This document shows positions 16,772-25,533 of a stretch of DNA of 64,000 nt, piece after piece. The translations under genes and the position numbers were made by a program. This stretch comes from an uncultured Lachnospiraceae bacterium (lineage in GTDB: Bacteria > Bacillota > Clostridia > Lachnospirales > Lachnospiraceae), in assembly GCA_910578345.1 (NCBI GenBank), contig CAJTRA010000010.1, forward strand, positions 58,845 to 122,844, in the 5' to 3' direction. The stretch's first letter is position 1. Each line of letters starts with the position of its first letter. Under the pieces are notes generated by a model, which had not been told where the DNA came from, did no database searches, and saw nothing but the letters and a program-made list of their open reading frames with translations.

Positions 16772-16922
16772 ATGCGCAGACTCATGCAGATGAAATATGC
16801 CGCGGATGCGGCGCACGGGTCGCGCGCAAGTAGTGGAGAAGGGCATTCCCCTGCTTGATCAACAGGAAAAGCGGTTCCGGCGAAGGAACTGCGGCAATTT
16901 GGAAACGGAGGCAGAGAAAACA

Positions 16923-18149
16923 ATGAAAATTTACGAAGAACTTCAGGCAAGAGGGCTTCTTGCACAACTGACGGATGCGGATGAGATCCGTGATCTGATC
17001 AATAACGGAAAGGCGACCTTTTATATCGGTTTTGATCCAACGGCGGACAGCCTGCATGTGGGACACTTTATGGCGCTGTGTCTGATGAAGCGGCTGCAGG
17101 AGGCGGGAAATAAGCCGATCGCGCTGATCGGCGGCGGTACGGCTATGATCGGTGATCCTTCCGGCAGGACCGATATGAGAAATATGATGACGAAGGAGAC
17201 GATAGAGCATAACTGTGAGTGCTTCCGGAAACAGATGAGTAAGTTTATAGACTTTTCTGAAGGTAAAGCGCTGATGGTCAACAATGCAGACTGGCTGCTT
17301 GACTTAAACTATGTGGAATTTATCCGTGATATCGGTGCGTGTTTCAGTGTCAATAACATGCTCCGTGCGGAGTGTTATAAGCAGAGAATGGAAAAGGGAT
17401 TGAGCTTCCTGGAGTTCAACTACATGATCATGCAGAGCTATGATTTCATGCAGTTATACGAGAGATATGGCTGTAATATGCAGTTTGGAGGGGACGACCA
17501 GTGGAGTAATATGCTGGGCGGCACGGATCTGATCCGCCGCAAGCTGGGTAAGGATGCCTATGCGATGACGATCACGTTGTTGATGAATTCTGAGGGGAAG
17601 AAGATGGGGAAGACCCAGAAAGGAGCGGTATGGCTTGACCCGAACAAGACGACGCCTTTCGAGTTCTACCAGTACTGGAGAAATGTGGCGGACGCCGATG
17701 TGTTAAAGTGTCTGCGGATGCTGACCTTCCTGCCGATCGAGCAGATCGATGAGATGGACCAGTGGGAGGGAAGCCAGTTAAATAGGGCCAAGGAGATTTT
17801 AGCATACGAGCTGACCAATCTGGTGCATGGCGAGGAAGCAGCTATGAAGGCGCAGGAAGCAGCAAAGGCGCTCTTTGCAGGCGGCGGCAGTTTAGAAAAT
17901 ATGCCGACGGCAACGCTGACGGATGATAAATTCGTGGACGGCTCCATCGATATTCTGGGAGTGCTTGTTGCGGCAGGACTGGCCGCCTCCCGTTCCGAGG
18001 CAAGACGTGCCGTAGAACAGGGCGGTGTATCCGTAAAGGGTGAGAAGGTGACGGATCTTAAGACATCTTACACGAAGGGCATGATCGGTGCGGAAGAATT
18101 TATTGTAAAAAAAGGAAAGAAGAGCTTCAAGAAGATCGTGGTAGAATAG
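16923..18149 (+). CDS. tyrS: Tyrosyl-tRNA synthetase
   Basis: The 408-residue class I synthetase attaches tyrosine to tRNA-Tyr. The HIGH-type motif is HVGH at residues 45-48, the tyrosine pocket includes YIGFDPTADSLH, and the KMSKS-type motif is KKMGKT near residue 225. An S4-like RNA-binding domain forms the last 70 residues (SRSEARRAVEQGGVSVKG). The ATG at 16923 follows CGGAGG by about 11 bases; an earlier in-frame codon at 16797 lies in the leader and would add sequence the family lacks. Expression is governed by the T-box upstream. Confidence 0.96.
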   Translation: MKIYEELQARGLLAQLTDADEIRDLINNGKATFYIGFDPTADSLHVGHFMALCLMKRLQEAGNKPIALIGGGTAMIGDPSGRTDMRNMMTKETIEHNCECFRKQMSKFIDFSEGKALMVNNADWLLDLNYVEFIRDIGACFSVNNMLRAECYKQRMEKGLSFLEFNYMIMQSYDFMQLYERYGCNMQFGGDDQWSNMLGGTDLIRRKLGKDAYAMTITLLMNSEGKKMGKTQKGAVWLDPNKTTPFEFYQYWRNVADADVLKCLRMLTFLPIEQIDEMDQWEGSQLNRAKEILAYELTNLVHGEEAAMKAQEAAKALFAGGGSLENMPTATLTDDKFVDGSIDILGVLVAAGLAASRSEARRAVEQGGVSVKGEKVTDLKTSYTKGMIGAEEFIVKKGKKSFKKIVVE

Positions 18150-18170
18150 AGCGCAGAGAGGACGGGGCAA

Positions 18171-19172
18171 ATGGAAAAGATAGAGAAGATCGAGCGGATT
18201 GCAAAAGAGAGAACACTGATGTCCTATTCACCGGACATCAAGGTGATCGACTGTACGCTGCGGGATGGTGGTTTGGTGAATGACTTTTTCTTTACGGACG
18301 AGTTTGTGAAAGATCTGTACCTGGCGAATATCCGGGCCGGTGTGGACTATATGGAGTTCGGTTATAAAGCGTCCAAGGAATTGTTCAATGTAAAGAAATT
18401 TGGGAAGTGGAAATTCAGCGATGATAAGGATATCCGTGCCGTGGTAGGCGACAACAAGACGGATATGAAGATTGCCGTTATGGCGGACGTAGGACGATGC
18501 GATTTCAGAAAAGATATTCTGAATAAGAAGGACAGCCCGATTGATCTGGTGAGAGTCGCTACCTACATCAATACGATCCCGGCAGCGGTAGAAATGATTG
18601 AGGACTGCACGAAGAAAGGATATGAGACTACGGTCAATATTATGGCGCTTTCCAAAGCCAATGATGTGGATATTGACGCGGCACTGGAACTTCTGTGCCA
18701 AAGCAGCGTAGGGACTGTGTATCTGGTGGACAGTTATGGTTCGCTTTACCCGGAGCAGATCAGGCGGCTGAGTGATAAATATCTGGAAGCGGCAGAGAAA
18801 TACGGTAAGAAGGTGGGAATCCATGCCCACAATAACCAGCAGCTTGCGTTTGCGAATACGATCGAAGCGATCATCAAAGGAGTAAGCTATCTGGATGCGA
18901 CGGTGAGCGGCTTAGGACGTGGCTGCGGTAATTGTCCGAGTGAGCTTCTGCTGGGCTACCTGAAGAATCCGAAATACAGGATCAATCCCCTTCTTAAGTT
19001 TGTGGAGAATCATATTGTGCCGTTGCGGGAGTCCGGGCTGGTCTGGGGATATGATGTACCTTATCTTCTGACAGGAATTCTGAACCAGCATCCGAAGACG
19101 GCGATTCAGTTTATGAAAGAAGAGAGGACAGACTATAACGACTTGTATCTGGAGCTGTTAGACATCGGATAA
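18171..19172 (+). CDS. DRE-TIM metallolyase-like aldolase family protein
   Basis: The 333-residue protein has the DRE-TIM barrel signature: CTLRDGG near residue 26, and HAHNN near 220 as the metal-binding His pair. A GLGRGCGN segment near 245 resembles the HMG-CoA lyase, isopropylmalate synthase and 4-hydroxy-2-oxovalerate aldolase families. The metal would be divalent and the reaction a carbon-carbon bond cleavage or Claisen-type condensation. The substrate cannot be told from sequence, and neither acetaldehyde dehydrogenase nor a CoA enzyme of those pathways is adjacent. It starts 22 bases after tyrS and may be co-expressed with it. Confidence 0.8.
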   Translation: MEKIEKIERIAKERTLMSYSPDIKVIDCTLRDGGLVNDFFFTDEFVKDLYLANIRAGVDYMEFGYKASKELFNVKKFGKWKFSDDKDIRAVVGDNKTDMKIAVMADVGRCDFRKDILNKKDSPIDLVRVATYINTIPAAVEMIEDCTKKGYETTVNIMALSKANDVDIDAALELLCQSSVGTVYLVDSYGSLYPEQIRRLSDKYLEAAEKYGKKVGIHAHNNQQLAFANTIEAIIKGVSYLDATVSGLGRGCGNCPSELLLGYLKNPKYRINPLLKFVENHIVPLRESGLVWGYDVPYLLTGILNQHPKTAIQFMKEERTDYNDLYLELLDIG

Positions 19173-19221
19173 GAGAGGAATCACGTTTCAGGATTAGGAA
19201 TTGTGCAGGCGGAGGTGCCGG

Positions 19222-20889
19222 ATGAAAAAACTAAGCGACTTAGAGGATGTTGATCTACTGGATCTGGATGAGGAATATGAGGACGACGAGGCGTTGTATG
19301 AATCGGACTATGATGAGGAAGGAAGCATACCGGTCAGGAAGATCATGGTTTTTGTCATGATATCGGCGGTCCTGCTCATAGCCATAGTGGCGGCGGTGAT
19401 TGTACTGGTAGGGCAGAAGGATAAAGAGTCGGCGGTGGAGGCGGCAGTGTCTTCAGAAGCGGATAGAGAGCAGGAGCGGACCGTGCAAGATGGAGACGAA
19501 GCGGATACCGGAGAGGCGGAGGAAGAAACAAAGTTACCGGAGGAAATGGATGTAAAGCCGGACGACGGGGCGGAGGAGGAAGCGGAGCAGACGACGGAAA
19601 CGCAGGATCCGGATCCGCAGAGCGTTGCGATGAGCACGGATCAGGGTACGGAAGTCAACGTGACGGAACTGCTTTCTTCAGGCAGCGTGGCGCAGACGGA
19701 TCAGGTTACGATCGGAATCGATGTAGCCAGATACCAGGGAACGATCGATTGGGCGCAAGTGGCCGCGTCCGGAATCGACTTTGCCATGGTCCGCGTAGGC
19801 TACCGGGCGGATCAGTCAAGAGAGATCTGCGCAGATACGAATGCGAGATATAATATGCAGGAGGCGCAGAAGAATGGCATTAAGGTAGGGGCGTATTTCT
19901 TTTCCACAGCAGTGACGGTTGAGGAAGCCGTGGCGGAAGCCGATTGGGTGGCGGACTATATCTCACAGTATCAGATCACTTATCCGGTAGCCTACGACTG
20001 CGAGGGATTCGATCAGCCGGACAGCGCGCAGTATGGGCTGACCAATGCCCAGCGCACGGATATCGCCATTGCTTTTATGCAGGAGATCTATAACAGGGGA
20101 TATACGCCGATGTTCTATTCTTCGATGGGGGAATTGACGGGCAACGTGAAATGGGATACGGACAGGATTGCGGGGACCTATCGGATCTGGGTATCCCAGT
20201 ATCCGGCGGCGCCATATCCACAGACTGCACAGTCTTCCTATACCGGCAGTCATGTTATGTGGCAGTATACGAACAGAGGAACGGTGGCCGGGATCAGTAA
20301 GCCGGTAGACGTCAATGTGGCTTATTTCGGTTATGAAGGAACGGCCGATGCGAAAAGTGAGGAGAAGCCGGAGGAGGCCCAGGCCGACGCGGAGGCATTG
20401 ATGCACTTTACGCAGGTCAGTGAAGACGTGACGGCGAAGGAGGCCACGAATCTGCGGAATCTGCCAAGTCAGGGAGCAGACAGTACCGTGGTATATACGC
20501 TAAAGAACGGTGAGACAATTCTGAGAACGGGTGTCAGTGACAGCGGGTGGTCCAGGTTGGAGTTGAATGGGCAGGTTGTGTATGCAGTCTCCAGTTATCT
20601 GACAACGGATCTGGCATATCAGGCACCGGCGACTGAGGCACAGGAGGGAGCTGGCAGTGGAGACGGGCTCAAGACGAAATTTACAGAGAAAAATGATCAG
20701 GTGACAGCAAAGATTGAAGTGAATCTGCGCACGCTGCCCAGCGTGACGAATCCGGACGCTACGGTGGCGGCGATACTGCACAATGGGGAGTATGTGACCA
20801 GGACAGGGATTAATGAGGCATATGGATGGTCCAGAGTAGACTATAATGGACAGACGCTGTATTGTATCAGCAGTTATCTTACGAATTAA
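19222..20889 (+). CDS. Membrane-anchored GH25 muramidase with SH3 repeats
   Basis: The 555-residue protein begins with a very acidic cytoplasmic tail (residues 1-38) and one membrane span (41-64). A low-complexity Glu/Asp/Thr linker leads to a glycoside hydrolase 25 domain from about 162. The catalytic pair is visible as D259 and E261 in VAYDCEGF, after DVARYQG near 166. Two bacterial SH3-like repeats follow (about 395-455 and 485-555), each with NLR-LPS and GWSR elements. GH25 enzymes cut the MurNAc-GlcNAc bond of peptidoglycan. The topology puts the enzyme outside the membrane. The ATG at 19222 follows GGAGG by six bases; an in-frame start at 19201 is less likely. Confidence 0.92.
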   Translation: MKKLSDLEDVDLLDLDEEYEDDEALYESDYDEEGSIPVRKIMVFVMISAVLLIAIVAAVIVLVGQKDKESAVEAAVSSEADREQERTVQDGDEADTGEAEEETKLPEEMDVKPDDGAEEEAEQTTETQDPDPQSVAMSTDQGTEVNVTELLSSGSVAQTDQVTIGIDVARYQGTIDWAQVAASGIDFAMVRVGYRADQSREICADTNARYNMQEAQKNGIKVGAYFFSTAVTVEEAVAEADWVADYISQYQITYPVAYDCEGFDQPDSAQYGLTNAQRTDIAIAFMQEIYNRGYTPMFYSSMGELTGNVKWDTDRIAGTYRIWVSQYPAAPYPQTAQSSYTGSHVMWQYTNRGTVAGISKPVDVNVAYFGYEGTADAKSEEKPEEAQADAEALMHFTQVSEDVTAKEATNLRNLPSQGADSTVVYTLKNGETILRTGVSDSGWSRLELNGQVVYAVSSYLTTDLAYQAPATEAQEGAGSGDGLKTKFTEKNDQVTAKIEVNLRTLPSVTNPDATVAAILHNGEYVTRTGINEAYGWSRVDYNGQTLYCISSYLTN

Positions 20890-20936
20890 GAGCGTAAAAA
20901 CGGCCCGTCAGGCAATGGCAGACGGCTGGATAGAAA

Positions 20937-20973
20937 GATATATGACAGGAGTCACCTGTCATATATCATTTTT
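20937..20973 (+). terminator. GH25 gene terminator overlapping the aroC 3' end
   Basis: A perfect 13-bp stem, GATATATGACAGG (20937-20949) with CCTGTCATATATC (20955-20967) and a 5-base loop, is followed by ATTTTT. The aroC stop codon lies in the loop and the last four aroC codons are the right arm, so the same bases serve both genes. Confidence 0.85.
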
Positions 20974-22052
20974 AAATGGTCGAGCTTTGCGCTGGCATTG
21001 AGAAGCAGGGCGTCGGCGATCGTGAGAGCAGCCATCGTCTCCACGACGACGACGGCGCGGGGAACGATCACAGGATCGTGCCGGCCTTTGATGGCAATCT
21101 CAATTTCTTCTCCACGTTTGTTGACCGTCTGCTGCGGGGAAAAGATAGAGGGCGTCGGTTTCACATGGGCACGCAGGATTATGCGCGACCCGTCGCTGAT
21201 TCCACCCAAAATTCCGCCGGCGTGGTTGGTGCGTTTGGCAGTTTGCCCCTCTTTCTGACAGAAAGAATCATTGTTCAGAGAACCTGAGCGGTTGGAAACT
21301 TCGATTCCGTCTCCAATCTCCACGGCCTTGACAGCGCCGATCGACATGAGGGCTTTGCTTAAGTTGGCGTCCAGCTTCTCGAAGACTGGATCTCCCAGTC
21401 CGGCAGGAACCCCGTCAATGACACACTCAATCACGCCGCCGGCAGAATCCCGGTTCTGCATACACTCAGCCAGATAAGCTTCTGCGAAAGAAGAGGCATT
21501 TCGGTCCGGCATACCGGTAGGCGTAGTCAGGATCGCATCGGCGTCAAAGCGGTCTCTGTCAATTTTCACCGGTCCGATTGACAGGGTATAGGCGCACAGC
21601 CGGATGCCGAATTCCTGCAAGAGTTTAGCGGCGACTGCGCCGCCTGCGACTCGACAGGCAGTCTCTCTGCCAGAAGAGCGGCCGCCGCCGCGATAGTCGC
21701 GGAAACCGTATTTGGCATCGAAAGTATAATCGGCGTGTCCGGGACGGTAATAAGAAGCAATCTCACTGTAATCGGTGGAGCGGTGGGAAGTATTGCGGAT
21801 CATCATAGCGATCGGGGCGCCAGTCGTTTTGTCCTCGAAAATACCGGAAAGGATCTCGATTTCATCGGACTCCTGACGCTGCGTAGAGATTTTGCTCCTG
21901 CCAGGTTTTCTTCTGTCCAGATAGGCCTGGATGTCGCCTGCGCTCAGGGGAAGCCCGGCGGGACAGCCGTCCACGACGACGCCGAGGGAGGGACCATGGG
22001 ATTCCCCCCATGTTGAGATCCGAAAAATAGTGCCATAAGTAGAGCCTGCCAT
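20952..22052 (-). CDS. aroC: Chorismate synthase
   Basis: The 366-residue enzyme makes chorismate from 5-enolpyruvylshikimate 3-phosphate with reduced FMN, the last common step to aromatic amino acids and folate. Family signatures are GESHGPSLGVVVDGCPAG (residues 15-32), a GGGRSSGRETACRVAGGA segment near 125, and RHDPVIVPRA near 327. The start at 22052 is set by AAAGGAGA five bases upstream; the in-frame codon at 22232 has no site. No other shikimate genes are adjacent. The end of the gene is shared with the GH25 terminator. Confidence 0.96.
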   Translation of the reverse strand: MAGSTYGTIFRISTWGESHGPSLGVVVDGCPAGLPLSAGDIQAYLDRRKPGRSKISTQRQESDEIEILSGIFEDKTTGAPIAMMIRNTSHRSTDYSEIASYYRPGHADYTFDAKYGFRDYRGGGRSSGRETACRVAGGAVAAKLLQEFGIRLCAYTLSIGPVKIDRDRFDADAILTTPTGMPDRNASSFAEAYLAECMQNRDSAGGVIECVIDGVPAGLGDPVFEKLDANLSKALMSIGAVKAVEIGDGIEVSNRSGSLNNDSFCQKEGQTAKRTNHAGGILGGISDGSRIILRAHVKPTPSIFSPQQTVNKRGEEIEIAIKGRHDPVIVPRAVVVVETMAALTIADALLLNASAKLDHLKMIYDR

Positions 22053-22266
22053 AATAATCTCCTTTCTACAATCGATTATGGATCGAGATCCAATCATGAA
22101 AATAGTGCAAATATGAAAGTGAATGAAATGCAATTTTCTGTAAAATTCATGCAGGATAACTTGCATTAAATAAATAACAACAGATATCAGGTTGCTGCGG
22201 TCCCTGTAGGATATCTGTACTATGAATAACATTAGTCATTTATCCTCACCGTCTTCTATCATAGCA
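22053..22266 (-). promoter_or_regulatory. aroC promoter and structured leader
   Basis: On the minus strand TGC plus TATGAT (22266-22258) is an extended -10 element without a good -35. The resulting leader of about 200 bases holds an inverted repeat, ACAGATATC (22180-22188) with GATATCTGT (22210-22218), and a weaker ATGCA/TGCAT pair near 22150-22165. I see no T-box or known riboswitch consensus. The rest of the 570-base gap up to 22622 holds one dispersed repeat copy and the promoter of the next gene, and no convincing gene. Confidence 0.4.
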
Positions 22267-22403
22267 CACCGATCAGGGGAATGTATATTGGAAAATCAAG
22301 AAGATGGTAATTTGTTGTGATAGTGCAGCCCAGTACTGTGCTGACCGTATGAATGTACCAAAATACAGCGGTTTATAGAATCCGGCCCATCGTGAAGCGA
22401 TTT

Positions 22404-22432
22404 AGGATGGCCGGATACCGTAACAGGAAGCC
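22404..22432 (+). repeat. Dispersed repeat, copy 2 (in intergenic space)
   Basis: This matches 16341-16369 at 28 of 29 positions, with 24 identical in a row (22409-22432). Here it is not next to a stop codon. A short open frame (22353-22556) runs across it, but that frame has no ribosome binding site and a basic, low-quality translation. It may be a remnant of a copied gene end. Confidence 0.6.
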
Positions 22433-22530
22433 AAAGGAGGAACGGCTACCACTTGTCAAACGGTGGCAAAAAGGGAAACAGGAAAAACAGATGGAATTGG
22501 TTATAAACACGAATAAAAAATATCAATCGA

Positions 22531-22559
22531 TTTACATAAAAAAGGTGTACAAATAAATT
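22531..22559 (+). promoter_or_regulatory. Probable promoter of the VanY-like gene
   Basis: TTTACA at 22531-22536 and TAAATT at 22554-22559 are 17 bases apart in a very AT-rich stretch, giving a leader of about 55 bases before the start at 22623. Confidence 0.4.
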
Positions 22560-22622
22560 TTATATGTTATTATATTAAATAGCAAATAAATTTTGTATAA
22601 AAATCTGGATTTGAGGTTCCTG

Positions 22623-23681
22623 ATGAAAAAGACATTCCGAGAAAAGACCATATTCATTTTTTCTAAAATAGCGAAAGAACACAGAAGATTGCATTATCCA
22701 TGCCTGCTTACGTTATCGCTGATTTTGGGCATTTATTATGTTGTGAGACATTTTGCCACGAATGCCAAGCGATATGCCAGCGTGGCTTTTGTCGTCGGCT
22801 TTTTTATGAGCAGCTGTAGTTTTTCTTTTGCTGTGTTTGCGGAGCGGACGAGCTTTGTCAAGGCACAGGAAGCTTATGGCGTGGTAGTTGAGGATTCGGA
22901 TGTCTCTCTGGCGGTAGAATCTGAGGTGGTTCCGGCAGGACAGATTCTGCTGGAGGACGAGGAACTTGCGGAAGAGTATGATGGAGAATATGATTTGGAG
23001 GAGGACGCGCAGGGAGTAGATACCTATACGATCGATGATATCTTGGAGAGTCATGGAATGGATCCTTCACAGCAGGAGCAGGAGATGGAAGCTTCCGAGG
23101 AAGAGGCGTTTGATGCGTCTGACTGGAGGCTTGTCCTGATTAATAAGCAGCATCCGATTCCCGAAGGGTATAGTTTTGATTTCGGAACGATCAAAGGCAA
23201 TATGAAATGTGACAAGCGCATTATCGATGATCTGCTCTTAATGATGAAAGCGGCGAAGGATGAGGGAATTAATCTGGAGATTTGTTCTCCCTACAGAGAT
23301 TTGAACCGTCAGGAGTTTCTTTTTAATAAGAAAGTAAAGATCTACATGGGGCAGGGGATGTCCTATATGGATGCCTATAAGCTGGCTTCGCAGTCGGTCA
23401 CAGTACCGGGAGCCAGTGAACATCAGATTGGACTTGCGCTTGATATTTTCTGTGACACCTATAAGTATCTCGACGAGGGATTTGGTGATACACAGGCCGG
23501 CATATGGCTGGCAGAGCATTGTCACGAGTATGGATTCACATTGCGCTATCCCAAGAGTAAGGAGTATATTACAAGCATAGAGTATGAGCCGTGGCATTTT
23601 CGCTATGTCGGCAAGGAAGCCGCTTTCATCATGCAGGAGGAGGATATCTGCCTGGAAGAATTTTGGGATAAATACTTATAA
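22623..23681 (+). CDS. VanY-type D-Ala-D-Ala carboxypeptidase (M15)
   Basis: The 352-residue protein has hydrophobic segments at about 25-45 and 50-75, which could be two spans or a span plus an uncleaved signal. A Glu/Asp-rich linker follows (about 90-160), then a C-terminal M15B peptidase domain. The zinc ligands are visible as H267 and D274 in the pattern SEHQIGLALD and H325 in EPWHFRY. Such enzymes remove the terminal D-Ala of peptidoglycan pentapeptide, at the outer face of the membrane. The ATG at 22623 with GAGG at 22612-22615 is preferred to the TTG at 22593. The tgt gene follows 14 bases later. No vancomycin-resistance partners are present, so a housekeeping cell-wall role is likely. 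Confidence 0.88.
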   Translation: MKKTFREKTIFIFSKIAKEHRRLHYPCLLTLSLILGIYYVVRHFATNAKRYASVAFVVGFFMSSCSFSFAVFAERTSFVKAQEAYGVVVEDSDVSLAVESEVVPAGQILLEDEELAEEYDGEYDLEEDAQGVDTYTIDDILESHGMDPSQQEQEMEASEEEAFDASDWRLVLINKQHPIPEGYSFDFGTIKGNMKCDKRIIDDLLLMMKAAKDEGINLEICSPYRDLNRQEFLFNKKVKIYMGQGMSYMDAYKLASQSVTVPGASEHQIGLALDIFCDTYKYLDEGFGDTQAGIWLAEHCHEYGFTLRYPKSKEYITSIEYEPWHFRYVGKEAAFIMQEEDICLEEFWDKYL

Positions 23682-23695
23682 AACGAGGATTACAT

Positions 23696-24826
23696 ATGTA
23701 TAAAATCATAAAGATGGATGGAAGGGCCAAAAGAGCCCAGCTTGAGACGGTGCATGGCACCATTCAGACGCCGGTATTCATGAATGTCGGTACGGTGGCG
23801 GCGATCAAAGGAGCGGTGTCAACAGAAGATCTGGAAGGAATCAAAACGCAGGTGGAACTGTCCAATACGTATCATTTGCATGTACGTCCAGGCGATAAGA
23901 TCATCAAGCAGTTAGGTGGTTTACATAAATTCATGTCATGGGAGAAACCAATTTTGACAGACTCCGGCGGCTTTCAGGTTTTTTCTCTGGCGGGATTGCG
24001 GAAGATCAAAGAAGAAGGGGTATATTTCAACTCTCATATAGACGGCCGGAAGATCTTCATGGGGCCGGAGGAGAGTATGCAGATCCAGTCGAATCTTGCG
24101 TCCACAATTGCGATGGCGTTTGACGAATGTCCTTCCAGTGTGGCAGACAGAGGATATGTGGAGGCGTCTGCGGCGCGCACAGCCAGATGGCTGGAGCGGT
24201 GTAAGAAGGAGATGAGCCGGTTAAACAGTTTGGAAGACACCATCAACAGGAAGCAGCTTCTGTTTGGAATCAATCAGGGGGCGATCTATGATGATATCAG
24301 GATCGAACATGCCAGGAGGATTTCGGAATTACAGTGTGATGGATATGCGCTGGGCGGTCTGGCAGTGGGAGAGAGCCACGAGCAGATGTATCATGTGATC
24401 GAGGAAACGATTCCTTATCTTCCGCAGGATAAGCCGACTTATTTAATGGGAGTGGGCACACCGGCCAATATCTTAGAGGCAGTGGAGAGGGGCGTAGATT
24501 TCTTCGACTGTGTGTATCCGTCCAGGAATGGCAGACATGGGCATCTTTATACGAATCAGGGCAAGATAAATCTTTTTAATGCAAAGTATGAGCTGGATGA
24601 GCGTCCGATTGAGGAGGGCTGCCAGTGTCCTGCATGCAGGCGTTATTCGAGAGCGTATATCAGACACCTGCTCAAAGCAAAGGAAATGCTCGGTATGCGC
24701 CTTTGCGTGCTTCACAATCTGTATTTCTACAATACAATGATGGAAGAGATCCGGCAGGCGCTGGAGGACGGCAGCTTTGCCGCCTACAAAAAACAAAAGC
24801 TGGACGGCATGTCAGGGCGTACATAA
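23696..24826 (+). CDS. tgt: tRNA-guanine transglycosylase
   Basis: The 376-residue enzyme swaps guanine 34 of GUN-anticodon tRNAs for the queuosine precursor preQ1. The active-site region is DSGGFQVFSLAGLRK near residue 88. The nucleophile is the Asp of the DFFDCVYPSRNGRHG block near 265, and the zinc site is CQCPACRRYSRAYIRHL near 304. Length and motifs match the bacterial enzyme. It follows the VanY-like gene by 14 bases and precedes yajC, the common bacterial order tgt-yajC. No queA or preQ1 synthesis genes are in view. Confidence 0.97.
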   Translation: MYKIIKMDGRAKRAQLETVHGTIQTPVFMNVGTVAAIKGAVSTEDLEGIKTQVELSNTYHLHVRPGDKIIKQLGGLHKFMSWEKPILTDSGGFQVFSLAGLRKIKEEGVYFNSHIDGRKIFMGPEESMQIQSNLASTIAMAFDECPSSVADRGYVEASAARTARWLERCKKEMSRLNSLEDTINRKQLLFGINQGAIYDDIRIEHARRISELQCDGYALGGLAVGESHEQMYHVIEETIPYLPQDKPTYLMGVGTPANILEAVERGVDFFDCVYPSRNGRHGHLYTNQGKINLFNAKYELDERPIEEGCQCPACRRYSRAYIRHLLKAKEMLGMRLCVLHNLYFYNTMMEEIRQALEDGSFAAYKKQKLDGMSGRT

Positions 24827-24930
24827 GATTGTGGCCGGATGGAAAAAAAGCTTGTCTTTCGGCACTTTTCAGTGTATAGTATGCAATAGATTGTTTTTTA
24901 CTTAATATTTTAACTGGTGGAGGAAATTCT

Positions 24931-25245
24931 ATGAGACTTTTATTGACAGCGGAACCGGCTGCTGCCGCAGGCAGCGGTATTGTGATGATCCTGTATATTG
25001 TGATTATCGTAGCTTTTATGTATTTTATTATATTCCGTCCGCAGAAGAAGGAACAGAAGCGTGTGACTGCGATGCTGGCGGATATGAGTGTCGGGGACTG
25101 TGTTCTGACGACAAGTGGTTTCTACGGGATTGTAATTGATATCACAGATGATACGATCATCGTGGAGTTTGGCAGCAACAAGAACTGCCGCATTCCGATG
25201 CAGAAGTCTGCAGTTGCACAGATTGAGAAATCCGAGGCAAACTGA
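24931..25245 (+). CDS. yajC: Preprotein translocase subunit YajC
   Basis: The 104-residue protein has a short N-terminus, one strong membrane span (about 17-37) ending in FIIFRPQKKEQKR, which is the family signature, and a small cytoplasmic beta domain with MSVGDCVLTTSGFYGIV. YajC associates with SecDF next to the SecYEG channel. secD and secF are not adjacent in this window. The start is supported by GGAGG eight bases upstream. A terminator follows at 25308-25342. Confidence 0.95.
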   Translation: MRLLLTAEPAAAAGSGIVMILYIVIIVAFMYFIIFRPQKKEQKRVTAMLADMSVGDCVLTTSGFYGIVIDITDDTIIVEFGSNKNCRIPMQKSAVAQIEKSEAN

Positions 25246-25307
25246 CAGGAAGACGGCCGGTTGGAAAGCGGTATAGCGGCAGAAGAACAGTACTTTAAGT
25301 CAGGGAC

Positions 25308-25342
25308 AAAAGAGCGGGGATTGCGGATCCTGGCTCTTTTTC
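25308..25342 (+). terminator. Terminator of the tgt-yajC unit
   Basis: AAAAGAGC (25308-25315) pairs with GCTCTTTT (25333-25340), with an inner GGAT/ATCC stem, and the right arm runs into a T tract. Confidence 0.75.
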
Positions 25343-25433
25343 GTAATACTGCACTTTTGCTGCCGCCGTTCCTATGGAAATTTATGCAAGATGCTAAATT
25401 TATGTTAAAAGAAGGAAAGTAAGAATTTGGATA

Positions 25434-25462
25434 TTGACAAGAAGGAAAGCGACTTGTATAAT
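25434..25462 (+). promoter_or_regulatory. Full-consensus sigma-A promoter
   Basis: TTGACA at 25434-25439 and TATAAT at 25457-25462, with a 17-base spacer, match the consensus at all 12 positions. The start site would be near 25469, giving a leader of about 65 bases before the lipoprotein gene. Confidence 0.85.
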
Positions 25463-25533
25463 CATGAATCGTGTAAGGGAGTATAAATGCTCCTGTATAA
25501 ATATTTATGCAAGGAATAAGGAGGAGAAGTACT

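Noticed and set aside
22353..22556. Short open frame of 67 codons across repeat copy 2
   Set aside because: No ribosome binding site, a basic low-complexity translation and overlap with a repeat; more likely intergenic.
22623..23681. Vancomycin-resistance vanY
   Set aside because: No vanH, vanA/B, vanX, vanR or vanS partners are adjacent; the two-component system at 2.4-6.0 kb is 16 kb away, so a general cell-wall role is more likely.
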